Assembly: GCF_035046485.1 (NCBI RefSeq) | Contig: NC_085137.1 | Span: forward strand, 446,280,334-446,344,333 | Direction: 5' to 3' | DNA length: 64,000 bases | DNA from: Aedes albopictus | Lineage: Eukaryota > Arthropoda > Insecta > Diptera > Culicidae | Shown here: positions 1-11,446 of the stretch, in pieces | Layout of the letters: the number at the start of each line of letters is the position of its first letter | Position numbering within the stretch: position 1 is the first letter of the stretch | The notes under the pieces: generated by a model | The model's input: the letters and a program-made list of their open reading frames with translations, nothing else | Database searches by the model: none | Told to the model about the DNA's origin: nothing | Made by a program: the position numbers and the translations under genes

Positions 1-19
1 TTTGAAATTGTTTGCATAT

Positions 20-3000
20 GAGGCTTTCCACGGACCAGCACGAATCCATTTTAATCGATGTTTTTAATTTACTTGATATTTTTGTATACTATTCCATTTC
101 ATGTGAGAAACCATTTTTTCATATCAAAAGTTCATATTTTGTCTCGACTAACTTTCAAATAGGGCCTATGAAAAAATGGAACACAAGCAAATAAAAAATT
201 ATAACACGGAAACGGCTTGTTCGATCGGAAAGGTGTCTTCAGCAAAGTTGTAGAATAATATATGGCGGCTCTCAGAAAAATACACATTGAAAAATTTATT
301 TAGTTTTTCTTCTGAAAAAACTAAATTTTGTTACTAAAAATTAAATATCTCAAAAAGTTATTTTTTTACCTTCGTGTTTTTTTGTGAGAATAAAGTTCAT
401 TCTGTTAGCTATCATCTGTAAAATTTTTATAGTGGTAAAAAAATGTACAAAAAAGTTACGGCACTTTGAACATTTTTGGTTGCGTGTTTTTTTAGAGTGC
501 ATGACGAGTTTCCCGCAAACTAGATTTTGGGGTTGGCAGCACCCTCTCAGATTTCAATGGAATTGTGTAGGTATGAAGACTATGTACTTTAAAGCAACGT
601 TGCATACATTGTTGTTTTTTTAAATTTATCTACACTTATATTTGAAAAGGGCCTAAGTTGTTGACTATTTTATTTATACCAATATAACTTAAAAATAACA
701 TGACCTGCAAAAAAGTGTGGTATGTGTGACTTTAAGGAATTTGTGTAAACTTTCAAGTAAAAAATTGAAATATTGAAAAAACGATCACACTAAAAAAAGT
801 TAAAAAATAAATTGAAGTCAATTTGGAATACATGCCCATTTGCGAAATTAAATTAATCCTATTTCGGAGAACCAAACCCCACACCAACCAATAAGAATAG
901 AATTCAAAATGGATCAAAGTAATTAAATTGATATTATCTAAATCTAACCCAACACAAAATGTTTTTTTTTAGTCAAACCAATTTTTGGGTATTTTTATAC
1001 GTGGATTTTCACATATTGATATTGAACATAGCTTTACATGTTTCAATTATAAATCTATCCAATACAAAGAATATAATTTAGGATTCTCTTTTGAACCAGA
1101 ACACCAGATTTGTTACACAGAAATTCAGAACATCAACCAGAAGTCGAATTTCAACTTAAAAGTTTTCTTATTCATAAGAGAATAAAATAAATACTTTGCA
1201 TTAGATAGACTTGTGATTTAAACATATGGAGCTATGTTTAATTTAATATCTGTAAAAACGCCCTGGATAAAATCTTTTGTTTTCTACCGAAGAGAAACAC
1301 GCAAAATGATGACATGAAGTATTTGTTGTTAGGAACCGTCCATTAAATACGTAGCATTTTAGAGGAAGTTTATGATATTGCTAGGAGCCTTCTATTAGGT
1401 ATAGGAGAATATACTTTAAGAGGGGAGGAGCTGTCAAAAATGTTCTACTAATGCTACCGTGATTTCGAATGCAGTGATATGGTCAAACTCAAACATTACA
1501 GAATCCTTGAAAAAGGTCCAATAAGGATCGAAACGTCGGGTTAAGAAAACATATAGTTCTTTTTGATTGACCAAATTAGACTGAATTGCCAATTAAAGAT
1601 ATCATCCAACGTACAGTCGATCACCCAAAGAAAGTCAAACTCAAAGCAATAAACAAGTACGACCACGATTCTCATCAGTCAACGAGATTGAAACTTTTAC
1701 TACAAATCATTTTATTGCAATAGGTAAATATCATTTAAAATAAAAAATCAATAATTTTGCTTTCGGGATGAAATTGATCAGTAAATGAAATACCTTTGCA
1801 TGTGCCAAAACTATGTTTTCCACCTGAATTAACAACCCCAGAATGCGAAATGCTGCGCAAAAGTTTAACGAGTTTTCTCAATTTTTAATTATTCAAGTTT
1901 TAAATTTAATAAATTTCATGAAAACGCCTTAAAGTATGCACTTTTCATACTGAAAAAGTGATTACTTCCGAAAAGTGCAATTTTATGTATAAATTTGAAT
2001 ATTTATAAAATTTTTGATTATGAAATCGTGTTTAGCAAATACTTGGCAGCTAAAAGCATCCATTCGAATATTCATTACATGTGCGATACAGCCACGGTAA
2101 CAAAAGTTTGAAAGGGTATTTGAGGTTCGCCAAACACGCAATTACGGAGTATATTGAATTTAATACACAAATATGTTACTAATTGACTGTAAAACATGTA
2201 ACTCGTCATTCAATAATCCTTTAGCCGGATGATGGTCATTTTCTACAAATTGTTTTAAGTTTAAAGCAATATTTTTAACAAATGAACATGACCCTCACGT
2301 CGATCAATTTCACCCCACTGATCAGTTTCACCGAAATCACGGTACCTCAGAAATGCTTTTCTTCAAAAGTGCGCTTCTTGCGATATATGGCAAAATTTTC
2401 AATAATTACAAAAATGTCATGTTTTGCAAATTGAAATATTTTTTCTTATTTGCCTTTTTTCTACTTTTAAAGCGTATTGACATTTTTCAATGTTATGAAA
2501 GTTCACATGATTATCTAAAAGTCCCCCATACATAACTTTTTTGTAGGTAATGTCATTTTTAAGTTATATTGAGAAAAAAACGGTCAAATACTTTAGACCT
2601 TTTCAAATATTAGTCTAGGTAAATAAAAAAACAACGTATGCAATCTTGCTTTAAAATACGTCTTTAAAGCTAAGAAATTCCATCGGATTCTGAGACAGTT
2701 TTGCCAAACCCCTACGGCGAGTTTGCGTGAATTCGTCATACACTCTAAAAAACACACAACCGAAAATGTTCAAAGTGCCATAACTTTTTTGTACATTTTT
2801 TTTACCATTATGAAATTTCTACAGATGGTAGCTAACAGAATGAACTTTATTCTCACAAAATATCACGAAGGTAAAAAAATAACTTTTTGAGATATTTAAT
2901 TTTTAGTAACAAAATTCAGTTATTTTAGAAGAAAAACTAAATAAATTTTTCAATGTGTATTTTTCTGAGAGCCACCATTTATTATTCTACAACTTTGCCG

Positions 3001-3230
3001 AAGACAGTTTTCCGATCAAACAAGCAGTTTCAGAGATATGATTTTTCATTTGCATGTGTTCCATTTTTTCATAGGCCCTATTTGAAAGTTAGTCGAGACA
3101 CAATAAAAAGTTTTAATATAAAAAAATAGTTATTTATATTGATTAGAACAGCTGTGCAAAATTTTATGCAAATCAAAAATGCAAAATTAAAAAAAATGGA
3201 TTTTTTTCGCGCTGCTTCGTGGAAAGCCTC
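20..3230. mobile_element. Long foldback (inverted-terminal-repeat) element, noncoding
   Basis: The sequence from about 20 to 755 reappears as its reverse complement from about 2,500 to 3,230. Both outer ends read GAGGCTTTCCAC going inward. The arms are about 730 bp and clearly homologous but diverged. The middle (about 760-2,490) is AT-rich, with no credible gene. It includes a short piece near 1,336 resembling the GTCCATAAA MITE family and a hammerhead-like relic at 1,505-1,540. No transposase is visible, so this is a non-autonomous element. The left boundary is close to the window edge; a target duplication is not evident. Confidence 0.8.
1503..1545 (+). other. Decayed hammerhead-ribozyme-like relic (PLE-type)
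   Basis: A stem pair GGTCC/GGATC is followed by GAAACGTCGG, the same 3' core as the PLE hammerheads at 28,383 and 32,744. The 5' core reads TTGAAAA instead of CTGANGA, so two invariant positions are lost and it should be inactive. Likely the remnant of a Penelope-like terminal repeat. Confidence 0.45.
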
Positions 3231-3510
3231 TTCTCTTCTCTTCTTTGGCGTAACGTCCTCATTGGGACAAAGCCTGCTTCTCAGCTTAGTGTTCTATGAG
3301 CACTTCCACAGTTATTAACTGAGAGCTTCCTCTGCCAATGACCATTTTGCATGTGTATATCGTGTGGCAGGCACGAAGATACTCTATGCCCAAGGAAGTC
3401 AAGGAAATTTCCTTTACGAAAAGATCCTGGACCGACCGGGAATCGAACCCGTCACCCTCAGCATGGTCATGCTGAATACCCGTGCGTTTACCGCCTCGGC
3501 TATATGGGCC
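3231..3510 (-). mobile_element. tRNA-derived SINE (Feilai-like), copy 1
   Basis: On the minus strand the element begins GGCCCATATAGCCGAGGCGG, with an A box TAGCCGAGGCGG and a B box GGTTCGATTCC, followed by a tRNA-unrelated body and a short AAGAGA-type tail. Near-identical copies lie at 19,021-19,301 (-), 50,641-50,917 (-) and, split, 41,332/42,597-42,909 (+). Structure and triplet tail match what is known of Feilai SINEs of Aedes; the name is inferred. RNA polymerase III would transcribe it from the internal boxes. Confidence 0.85.
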
Positions 3511-3618
3511 TACGCTCCATACAAATTTCGAAAATGTTGTATGGCACAAAAGTTTACGAGGGGGAGGGGGGCTTTATGAGATGACTAAAAATGAGCATAC
3601 GTAGTTTATGGACAGCGC
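3511..3618. mobile_element. Right end of a GTCCATAAA-type MITE
   Basis: A G-rich stretch (GAGGGGGAGGGGGG) is followed by an end reading inward as GGCGCTGTCCATAAACTACG. This is the same terminal style as the complete MITE at 21,770-21,948. The opposite end is not visible, so the copy is truncated, perhaps by the adjoining SINE. Confidence 0.5.
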
Positions 3619-4490
3619 CGATATGCAGAGCAAGCTCGATGATCTTGCCAAACGCTCCTCAGTGGCAGGTCTTACCATATACGTCAACAAGACCAAATCG
3701 TTGAATGTAAACACGGTCAACCCTTCCAGCTTCACGGTAGCTGGGCCATCAGTGGAGAATGTTGAAAGCTTCCAATATCTTTGTAGCCAAATGGCGGCCG
3801 CTGGCGGCACCAAGATCGACATAGGTGCACGGATCAAGAAGGCGAGGGCTGCTTTTGCGAGTTTAAGAAATGTATGGAAAAACAACCAGATTAGTCGACG
3901 CACCAAAATCCGAATTTTCAACTCGAACGTGAAATCTGTGCTGCTATACGCCAGTGAAACCTGGTGTGTATCACTGGAGAACACGCAACGGCCGCAGCTC
4001 TTCATCAATAGATGCCTGCGGTATATAATTCGTGCATGGTGGCCTCACAATTGGATCTCCAACGTGAAGCTCCATTGCCGATGTCATCAAAAGCCGATAG
4101 CGACAGTAATTCGGGAGCGAAGATGGAGGTAGGTTGGTCACACTCTACGCAGGGGTGGAAAAAAAATCTGCAAGCAAGCGTTAGATTGGAACCCAGCAGG
4201 ACATCGCAGCAGAGTTAGACCCCGAGGCTCGTGGCGGCGCAGCTTCAACAACGAAATAAAGCAAGTCGACAGAAATTTGACCTGGTCACAGGTCAAGGCG
4301 ATGGCTGACAATCGCCAAGGATGGAGATCTTCCAATTCGGCCTTCTGCAGCACCATGGGTGCTCTGAAAGGAAAGGTCTTGCAAGTGAAGGTCAGATATA
4401 TGAATACTGGGCAGGCGTAGGTGAGAGGTTAGGATGGAAGCAATGATAGGGGAGCAGAAGAGGAATGAAATGATGCTGAAAATTGCGAAA
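3608..4490 (+). pseudogene. Non-LTR retrotransposon RT C-terminal fragment
   Basis: The frame from 3,608 encodes about 174 residues typical of the C-terminal part of a LINE ORF2. These include TKIRIFNSNVKSVLLYASETW and FINRCLRYIIRAWWPHNWIS, then a second block around VGHTLRR and RPRGSWRRSFNNEIK. The frame is broken by a stop after RRWR near 4,132; similarity then continues to about 4,350. The RT catalytic core and the endonuclease are absent, so this is a 5'-truncated dead copy. The clade is uncertain (RTE/CR1-like). The tandem tail that follows fits a LINE 3' end. Confidence 0.75.
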
Positions 4491-4493
4491 ATT

Positions 4494-4717
4494 GAAGTCA
4501 AGTGAAGTCAAGTAAAGTCAAGTAAAGTCAAGTAAAGTCAAGTAAAGTCAAGTAAAGTCAAGTAAAGTCAAGTAAAGTCAAGTAAAGTCAAGTAAAGTCA
4601 AGTAAAGTCAAGTAAAGTCAAGTAAAGTCAAGTAAAGTCAAGTAAAGTCAAGTAAAGTCAAGTAAAGTCAAGTAAAGTCAAGTAAAGTCAAGTAAAGTCA
4701 AGTAAAGTCAAGTAAAG
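4494..4717 (+). repeat. 10-bp tandem repeat, (AGTAAAGTCA)n, about 22 units
   Basis: Some twenty-two near-perfect head-to-tail copies of AGTAAAGTCA follow directly on the LINE fragment at 3,608-4,490. The first unit differs (AGTGAAGTCA). This is best read as the expanded 3' tail of that LINE. Confidence 0.95.
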
Positions 4718-5285
4718 AAGTCTAAAATCCCACTGCAAACCGCGCTGTGAGTCAAATATTAAACACCGAAGACGACCTTGCCGCTGAAGTTTAAATCTGG
4801 AGCAATATTTGAAAAGGTCATACAAGCATTGGTAAACAATGACTTCAGGCGTCGTTCCTGAGCCCCCATCAACTTATTCTCACAAACTAAAACCGTTATC
4901 AGATAGAGCAAACATCGATCTTTCGGATAATTGTCTTCATTTGCGTGGGCGGGCTGCCTTTAGGCCCTACGGCGTTTTCAAAAAAGACCCAAGACCTCTT
5001 GGGCCCTTTTCAAATGTTGCTCCAGAAATATGTATCTGTCATAGAATGCAAACACATAGTTGGAATTAAACGGGGCCGTATTTAACTCGTTTTTTTCATA
5101 CTTACGGTGCCATTATGTGGAGAGTATATATTTGTATATGTTTAATAATGTCATGATGCTTCTTCGTATTATGTTTGCAACTTCATTTGCGTAGCCTATG
5201 ACTTCGAAGCCCATTGCCACCAAGACATTCAGCAACCCCGTTACACTTTTTTAACGATATTTTCACTGCAACTTATCCTTAGCTT
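4718..5285. other. Intergenic, no gene recognised
   Basis: Nothing codes here convincingly. A short piece around 4,965-5,015 has inverted GGGCC/GGCCC-type symmetry but no clear element boundary. Confidence 0.5.
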
Positions 5286-6266
5286 TACCGTAATCCGGGG
5301 TAACATTGATCAGAATTTTCGATCTTTCTTGAATAATTCTCTTGTTAAGGCAAACGTTACATGTTTTATATTTTTTAAACAAGTACTGGCCCTCTGAGCA
5401 TGTGTTAAGCTACTCGAAAAAAATATTGTAAAACTTCAAAACATGTTTAAATAGGTTTTTTAATCTAAGTTTTGATTTTGTTGATTTGGGGTAACATTGA
5501 TCATATCAGTGATCAATGTTCTTTTTTGTTTAAAATACCCTTACTTACTAAATTCGAGGTCGCTGATTACGAATATGTTGTCCAAATTCTTACAACGTAT
5601 GTACTTTTTGAGTTATTTTAGGATTAAAATCCTCCAAACCGCGAATAACGCCTTAAGGTAGGTAATGACTTAAGGTGAATATAGAACGAAGCCACACCTT
5701 GAATTTTCAAAAGCACAAATCTGAAGAACCAAATATCGCAAAGCGTTGAAAAGTTGATCGATTGATCAGCCGCTGGTGGTGACCAATCGATCAACTTTTC
5801 AGTGCAATCCGTCATTTGGTTCTTTAGATTTGTGCTTTCAAAAATTCAAGGTGTGCCTTCGTTCTATATTCACCTTAACGAATATATAGCCGACTTCTAA
5901 TAAATCGTATATTTCATTGATAAAAAGCATTTTCATAAAAGTTTCGTTTATTAAATCAAACTCTAGGATATCATATTGAAGTAATACAGTGATTTCGAAC
6001 CTCATATTCTACATATATAGTATTCACGCCAAGCATGAAAGTTTGTCAATGTATCTCATTGCGTTACAAAACACAGTTATGGAAAAAACGATTGATTTTA
6101 ATGTTTATGAAATTCAATTTTCATTAATTGCATGTCATTTAATAGCTGAATGATAGCAGATTACGATATACCATTCGATAGCAGAAACTGATTTAATGTA
6201 AAATGCTTATTTGAACATTTCATGAGGTCAGTCAAGCCGATCAATGTTACTCTGTTTTACGGTACG
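5286..6266. mobile_element. Non-autonomous TIR element, ~980 bp
   Basis: The left end (TACCGTAATCCGGGGTAACA) and the right end, read inward (TACCGTAAAACAGAGTAACA), are inverted copies. Both continue into TTGATC, and GGGGTAACATTGATCA recurs near 5,488. No transposase frame is present. A 201-bp MITE is nested inside at 5,674-5,874. Confidence 0.7.
5674..5874. mobile_element. Palindromic TTAA-flanked MITE, 201 bp, copy 1
   Basis: The arms GGTGAATATAGAACGAAG... and their reverse complement close on a short centre near CCGCTGGTGG. The element is flanked on both sides by TTAA (5,670-5,673 and 5,875-5,878). A second 201-bp copy is at 22,188-22,388. The TTAA target suggests mobilisation by a piggyBac-like transposase (inference). 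Confidence 0.8.
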
Positions 6267-6616
6267 TCAGTTTGTCTGTACTAAGGGTGTGCGTTCCCAC
6301 CCGATTGGAAAGTGTGTTTCACCGGATCGTTTGAATCGACGAATTGCAGTAAGCTGATATAATGTATCGTGATTGGAAGCCTCCTCTTGCTAATTGCAAA
6401 CTTGCCTTTGAAAACGGCATATATTAACGTGTGTTTTGACCTTGTAAAGCGAAAATGGTAACCATTATTAAAGCCATTCTGTAGCTTGTAGGTAAAAATG
6501 TATCAGCTCTTTATTACGTTTTGTTTCCCAGCCCAGTTCATTGCACAGTTTGCGCTCGTTAATGCGTGTGCTAAAAACAAAAACATTTCTCTTACGAGTT
6601 ACGGCGGTGCGAGGAT

Positions 6617-6657
6617 GCATAAAAGAACATGGTTTGTGCTGGACTCGAGTTTAGTTG
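6617..6657 (+). promoter_or_regulatory. Probable core promoter of the mucin-like gene
   Basis: A TATA-like ATAAAAG sits at about 6,618-6,624. About 30 bp downstream, GAGTTTAGTTGCC resembles the arthropod TCAGT initiator. This would give a 5' leader of about 40 nt before the ATG at 6,692. Purely positional evidence. Confidence 0.45.
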
Positions 6658-6691
6658 CCTCATATCAACATCCAGATGGTAGTGCACCAGA

Positions 6692-8254
6692 ATGGGCTTC
6701 AACATTGTCACGTGGTTAGTGCTGTTTGAGTTGATCTCGCTTATCGTCGGACATCCGGCGTTGGATGAAACGCTGCGAAAGCATTTTTACGGTGCAAGTA
6801 GTGAAGAAAAAGTGGTACAAAATAAAAGTGAAGAAGATGATGGTAGAGCAAAGCGTCTAGTGGAAGAGGGGGCTGTTGTTAATGGATTAGATCCAGAAAT
6901 AATGAAACGTTACTATGCGGATGACAAGAAAAAATGTGGCTGTAAAGAGAAGAAAATAGAAGATGTTACTACTACGGCGAAACCAAAGAAGAAGAAACGG
7001 AAAACTGAATGTCATTCAACAACTACAGAAGAGCCCATCACTACCAGTTGTCAGTGTAAGACGACTATACCAATCACAACTAGTTGCCAGTGCAGAACGA
7101 CTACGAGAAAGCCTAGAACTAGTACCCCAACTACTAGACGTTCAACAACTACAAAAAAAACAACCACAACCAGTAGTCCAACTTCAACTTCAACCACCAG
7201 AAAGCCATGTACAACCACTTTAAGCCCATCAACTACAACTTCAACTACTAGTCTTACTACGACTACAACTGTAACACCAAGTACGTCAACATCTTCTGCA
7301 CCCATTACTACAACTATATCTCCAGTTTCGACTACAACTATTGCTTCATGCACAACAACTACTTCTACGCCAATTTCTACGACAACTACATCCTTAACTA
7401 CTACTACTGCTGCACCAACAACAACTTCCACACCCATATCGACTACAACAACTGCACCGGCTACTAGTACAACTACTGCTGTTACACCAACATCGACCAC
7501 AATCACATTAACCACTACAACTGTACCAACAACGACAACGGCTATTACTAGTACTACTGCGTTACCAACAACTACTACTACAACAGCTGCACCTACGACG
7601 ACTATCGTTACCTGTGTCACGACTCCCACTACTGCTGCACCTACAACAACAACAAGCACATCAGCACCCACATCAACGACCTCAACAACAACCACTCACA
7701 AGCCTTTAATCCATCGACCTAAACGGCCCCACTATCATCCTATCTTCAATCCAGCCAAACCGGATCATCCGCGGTTCCCGTTCCATCCATTGCTTCCCAA
7801 CCACCTTAACAACGATTCAGCTGCCAGTTCGGAGGACAGCAGCGACCATTCATTACCGGGCCCGCACCGGCACCGTCACCCGTCTATCTACCTCCGGCCG
7901 GATTGCACCGACGAGGAAACATGCGCCCAGCATCGGGATGCCATCCGGCGTATCCTACGTAGACTGAACCGGCTGGGACCGTCCGATCGAAGGTCGGACT
8001 CCGAGTTAGATCACGGTCCGCTGAAGATGGATACGGTGGGGCTGAGGATTCCCCGGCATCGCACAGTGGGAGTGGCTCCGGTTGTGATGAGTTATGATCG
8101 GGCACGGGACGTCCGAGAGGATGGCGATGGGGAGGCCTGTCGGAGACCCGAGGAAGATAGGCAGTACTTGCGGACATTGAGACGGGCTATGCGGGAAGTG
8201 AAGCGAAGTTTGAGGATGCGGCGAAACGAGTTGCCGCAGTGTAGGGACCGGTGA
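6692..8254 (+). CDS. Secreted threonine-rich mucin-like protein
   Basis: A 520-residue, single-exon open frame. It starts with a hydrophobic signal peptide (about 1-20, ending ISLIVG before HPALDE), then an acidic stretch and a furin-type RAKR site at 52-55. A lysine-rich segment follows with paired cysteines: CGC at 82-84, C107, CQC at 120-122 and CQC at 132-134. Residues about 92-335 are dominated by Thr with Ser, Pro and Ala, a dense O-glycosylation substrate of variable TTT/TTST runs. The C-terminal 180 residues are His/Pro-rich, then Arg-rich and charged, with four cysteines. No chitin-binding peritrophin domain is seen. The ATG has a good context (AGA before ATG), a TATA-like box lies about 70 bp upstream and AATAAA lies 38 bp past the stop. 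Likely an extracellular or lumenal mucin; exact role unknown. Downstream introns cannot be excluded but none is needed. Confidence 0.85.
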   Translation: MGFNIVTWLVLFELISLIVGHPALDETLRKHFYGASSEEKVVQNKSEEDDGRAKRLVEEGAVVNGLDPEIMKRYYADDKKKCGCKEKKIEDVTTTAKPKKKKRKTECHSTTTEEPITTSCQCKTTIPITTSCQCRTTTRKPRTSTPTTRRSTTTKKTTTTSSPTSTSTTRKPCTTTLSPSTTTSTTSLTTTTTVTPSTSTSSAPITTTISPVSTTTIASCTTTTSTPISTTTTSLTTTTAAPTTTSTPISTTTTAPATSTTTAVTPTSTTITLTTTTVPTTTTAITSTTALPTTTTTTAAPTTTIVTCVTTPTTAAPTTTTSTSAPTSTTSTTTTHKPLIHRPKRPHYHPIFNPAKPDHPRFPFHPLLPNHLNNDSAASSEDSSDHSLPGPHRHRHPSIYLRPDCTDEETCAQHRDAIRRILRRLNRLGPSDRRSDSELDHGPLKMDTVGLRIPRHRTVGVAPVVMSYDRARDVREDGDGEACRRPEEDRQYLRTLRRAMREVKRSLRMRRNELPQCRDR

Positions 8255-8291
8255 CTGTTGACGGAAAGAACTGTAGTGATGTAAGGAATGC

Positions 8292-8297
8292 AATAAA
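8292..8297 (+). terminator. Polyadenylation signal AATAAA
   Basis: AATAAA 38 nt after the TGA of the mucin-like gene, followed by TGTG-rich sequence suitable for cleavage and polyadenylation. Confidence 0.6.
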
Positions 8298-9340
8298 TGT
8301 GCCTGCATGTAAATAGCTGCCAAATAGAATGTGATGTTTGTAGTAAGCATTTGGGTTGTTTTTGTTTCGGACGTGATGTGATAGAAGTTTTTGGGATTGA
8401 ATAGCTCTGTTTTACTTGGAAATGGACTGGCGTATGGAATGTGTTGAGATGAGGTAACTGCTACAAAAGAATTTTTGGCTGTGTGAGAATACTTCTGCGG
8501 TGTACCATGATAATTTCGATGTTATGTGTGAAATCATGTTATGTTTGGATATCAAAGTCGTCTTAAGTGGATATTCGGTGTGTCTGCTAACAAATGACCA
8601 CATCTTTCGCGAAGCAATCTAGTTAAGTTTCATGGAGAAATCGCATCCTGTCTTTCGGGAACTCTTTGCGGCATAACACCTTCAAGTGCAATATTGAGAC
8701 ACGTTTAGCACATTTTATCGTAAATTTCGCAAGAATTTGATTTAGTTGCGTCAGTGTTTCATTTCGAGTTTCTGTATCCTGTTACAATGGAGATGTTACG
8801 GTCATTAGTTCATACCTAGCACTAGATCATAATTAGACACAACTTATTGTTCATGAAGTTACGCCAAAGTTTCTTGATGTAAGTACTTCTATACGACTGC
8901 TCACGGAGTTCCTGTAGTTTTTTTTTCTGGACTACATACAATTTTTGCTTTCCTCTTGGTGCTTCCGAATCCTTCAAAGTTTTCTCTTAATGTTCCTTTA
9001 AGGATTTCTGCTTGAAGTAAGAGTTTTTGCTTGAATTACTTAAGAGATTGTTGCTATAGATTTCTTATATGGGTTACATAGGGGTTTCCCTCGAAGCTCA
9101 AATAGGGATTTCATTCTACTAATGGATTTTTCATAGAGTTCTTCCAGGAATGTCTTCAAGAGTTCCTCCAGGAGTTTCTTGTTTCAATTTCGGCAGGAAC
9201 ATCTTCCTCAATCATGGTTGAATTATTCCAGGAACTTATTCTAGAGTATTTCGTCAGCAATTCGTCTTAGATTGGCTTCAGAGGATTTCACTCTCACTAT
9301 TTTGAAGATTTATAGAAAGATGGTCTAAAGTTCCGACAGG
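8298..9340. other. Intergenic; degenerate TTCC/GGAA repeats from about 8,930
   Basis: No gene recognised. From about 8,930 to 9,290 the sequence drifts into a degenerate pattern of TTCCTCCAGGAGTTTCTT-like words, the same kind as in 24,150-25,120. Confidence 0.5.
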
Positions 9341-10140
9341 GAGCCACCAAACCCAACATAGACCCAACAATTATCCAGCGTGGGTCGATCAGTGGTCCAA
9401 CATTTGAAAAAAAAAAAAAAAATTGACCCAACTTTAACCCGACATCCGAAAAATTTTCACTCTGGCGAAATTTTTCCGGGTTTTTCGTGTTTTGTGCCTA
9501 GTTAGTTATTAGAGTGACAATTCATTCAAATGACAAGGAATCGCTTCTCATTTGAAGAGTGTGTGTGCTCTAGTCAGGCTTGATAGAAACTCCCTCGCGA
9601 GAAAATGAGGAAGCGATTTTGGCGATTTTCTGAGGAGTGAAAATAAAACTCAGAAATCACAACGCAAAAACTCAACAGCACCGAGCGCGAGCTTGCCGCG
9701 CAGCGAGGAGTTCGTCCAACACTCATAATTGCTTGTTGTGTTTCTCACGTCCACTCACACTCAAAAAGCTCTCGCGAGTTCCACTCCCATACAAAGAAAG
9801 ACTCTCGAGGCGAAAATCGCACTCAAAAACCCGAAATAATCATTGGCTCTTTTTTCGTTCCCCTCTTCCTCGCTCAGTTTTTATTGGCTCTCTGTTTGGG
9901 GTTCGTTCGCTCCCTCGCGACGAGGCAAAAGCAAAACACCACTCTAGAGCATGTTGCAAAACTCTTTTGATTTCGAGGAGGATTATCAAGCCTGGCTCTA
10001 GTTGACTGAAATCGCTTGAAAAAAGACTAGCAAAAATAACTGAAAAGATTTTATTAGAAGAGAAAATGACTGAAGAAAAGAGCGCATTTGAAAGCCCCTG
10101 AAACACTCCTGGAAACCCATGGGACACACTCAACCCCCTA
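9340..10140. repeat. Dispersed repeat, copy 1 (related to 51,600-51,900)
   Basis: Two blocks match 51,600-51,900 in the same orientation. One contains CCCAACAATTATCCAGCGTG and TTTTTCCGGGTTTTTCGTGT. The other contains GTTGACTGAAATCG and GACTGAAGAAAAGAGCGCAT. Between them, 9,500-9,950 is Ser/Arg-codon-like but has no convincing gene. Confidence 0.7.
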
Positions 10141-10365
10141 GAACACCGCTGGAACGACCCTGCAATCCCTTGAAAATTCGTTGTCGCTCCTGAACCGTCC
10201 TGGAACGCCCTTAAATACTCCTGGGACGCCCTTAACACTCTGAATCCCTCTGGAACTCCTTTGGAACGCTCTTAAAACACATTGAAAACCCTGGAACCTT
10301 CCTGAAGCCCTCTGGAACACTCCTGGCAACATCCCTGGAACGCCTTTGAAACCCCATGAAATGCA
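10085..10365. repeat. C-rich degenerate short-period repeat
   Basis: Many imperfect copies of CCTGGAACGCCCTTGAAAC-like words with an irregular period of about 10-12 nt. The same word family recurs at 10,745-11,000 and 51,850-52,115. Apparent ORFs on the minus strand are by-products. Confidence 0.75.
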
Positions 10366-10744
10366 TGGTTGCATACTAGACTGGTTCAACAAAGTCGATT
10401 TTTCGGAACAAAGCTTTTTCGATTCCTTTTAGCGTCCAAAACAACTGAGCAAAATTCGGGAGCGATTGGTTGCTTCCCCGTATTCCGCATTGCGATTAAA
10501 ATTTGTATGGAATTTAGTATGGGAAAACGTGCTTTTTTGCATTTTTCTCATAAATTGTTTTTTTTGTCCAAAACGATCTAACTAATGGCGTTGAAGTATA
10601 GCCTAGGATATGCCGAAAAACTTTGCCGAAGACCGCAAAGTTATCCAACACTTTTAGTAAGTGCAAACGCTTTAACTGCAATGCTTTCCGATTTTCAAGG
10701 GGTTCAAGGGAGAAAATGAGGTTTATCGTCACTGAACTCACCTG
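10366..10744. repeat. Unclassified insertion in the C-rich repeat
   Basis: An AT-rich block separates two stretches of the C-rich repeat and contains AACTTTGCCGAAGACCGCAAAG, a word shared with the foldback elements at 20-3,230, 22,967-27,125 and 53,117-54,765. No coding sequence recognised. Confidence 0.45.
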
Positions 10745-11000
10745 AACCCACCCTTAGAACTTCACTGAAATCTCAGCGAATGCTCTTGACACATTCCAGA
10801 AACACCCCTGAAAGCCTCGTAACTGAAATTCATCTGAATCCTTCCTACGGAACCTTCTGAAACCCCCTTAATCTTTTCTAAAGTCCCCTTGAAACTTCTT
10901 TGGAACATTCCTGAAACCCAATAAGTCCCATAAAAACCTCTATATCTCCTCTCCGAAACACCTCTGAGACCCCTTAAACTATGCTGAAACCAAGAGGGCC
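10745..11000. repeat. C-rich degenerate short-period repeat, second block
   Basis: Continuation of the CCTGAAACCCC-type pattern seen at 10,085-10,365. Confidence 0.7.
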
Positions 11001-11446
11001 GATACATCCCGAATTTAATCATTTTCTTACGGGGTGACTCTGCAGCCATAGATAATCATTGCGCTGATTGTGGGAACACAATCATCTACGACACATCTGG
11101 ATCCATCTCTCCAATCTGATGGCTCTTCGATCGTCAGGTGGACAAGATGGCTTGAAAATCTAGAAAAAAAAAATGTTTTGCCAACTGATAATCCGATGCG
11201 CAGCTTGATGAAATCTGGTTGTTTCGCACGCTCGTGTGGCTCATCTTTAACTCCTTAAAACTCTCTCAAACCCTTCCTAAACTTTTTCTGCTCCTTTTCA
11301 TGAAATCCCTAGATTGTCTATGTTGCCCCTTCATATGACCTCTAAGACTTCCTTTTGTCCCCCTCTCTCTTCAATCTTTCTAAGACCCCCTTCACCTCTT
11401 CGTTGTGCTGAGATCCTTCTGTAGATGCTATCGACTGTTGATTATT

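Noticed and set aside
3436..3510. tRNA gene in the Feilai-like SINEs (also 19,230, 42,600, 50,845)
   Set aside because: A and B boxes are present, but the same sequence recurs with identical SINE bodies in four places.
6498..6719. 73-codon ORF starting with a hydrophobic stretch just before the mucin-like gene
   Set aside because: It overlaps the probable promoter and start; no family features; likely chance.
7051..7695. Val-rich 214-codon ORF antisense to the mucin-like gene
   Set aside because: Antisense of Thr codons (ACN gives NGT); a composition shadow.
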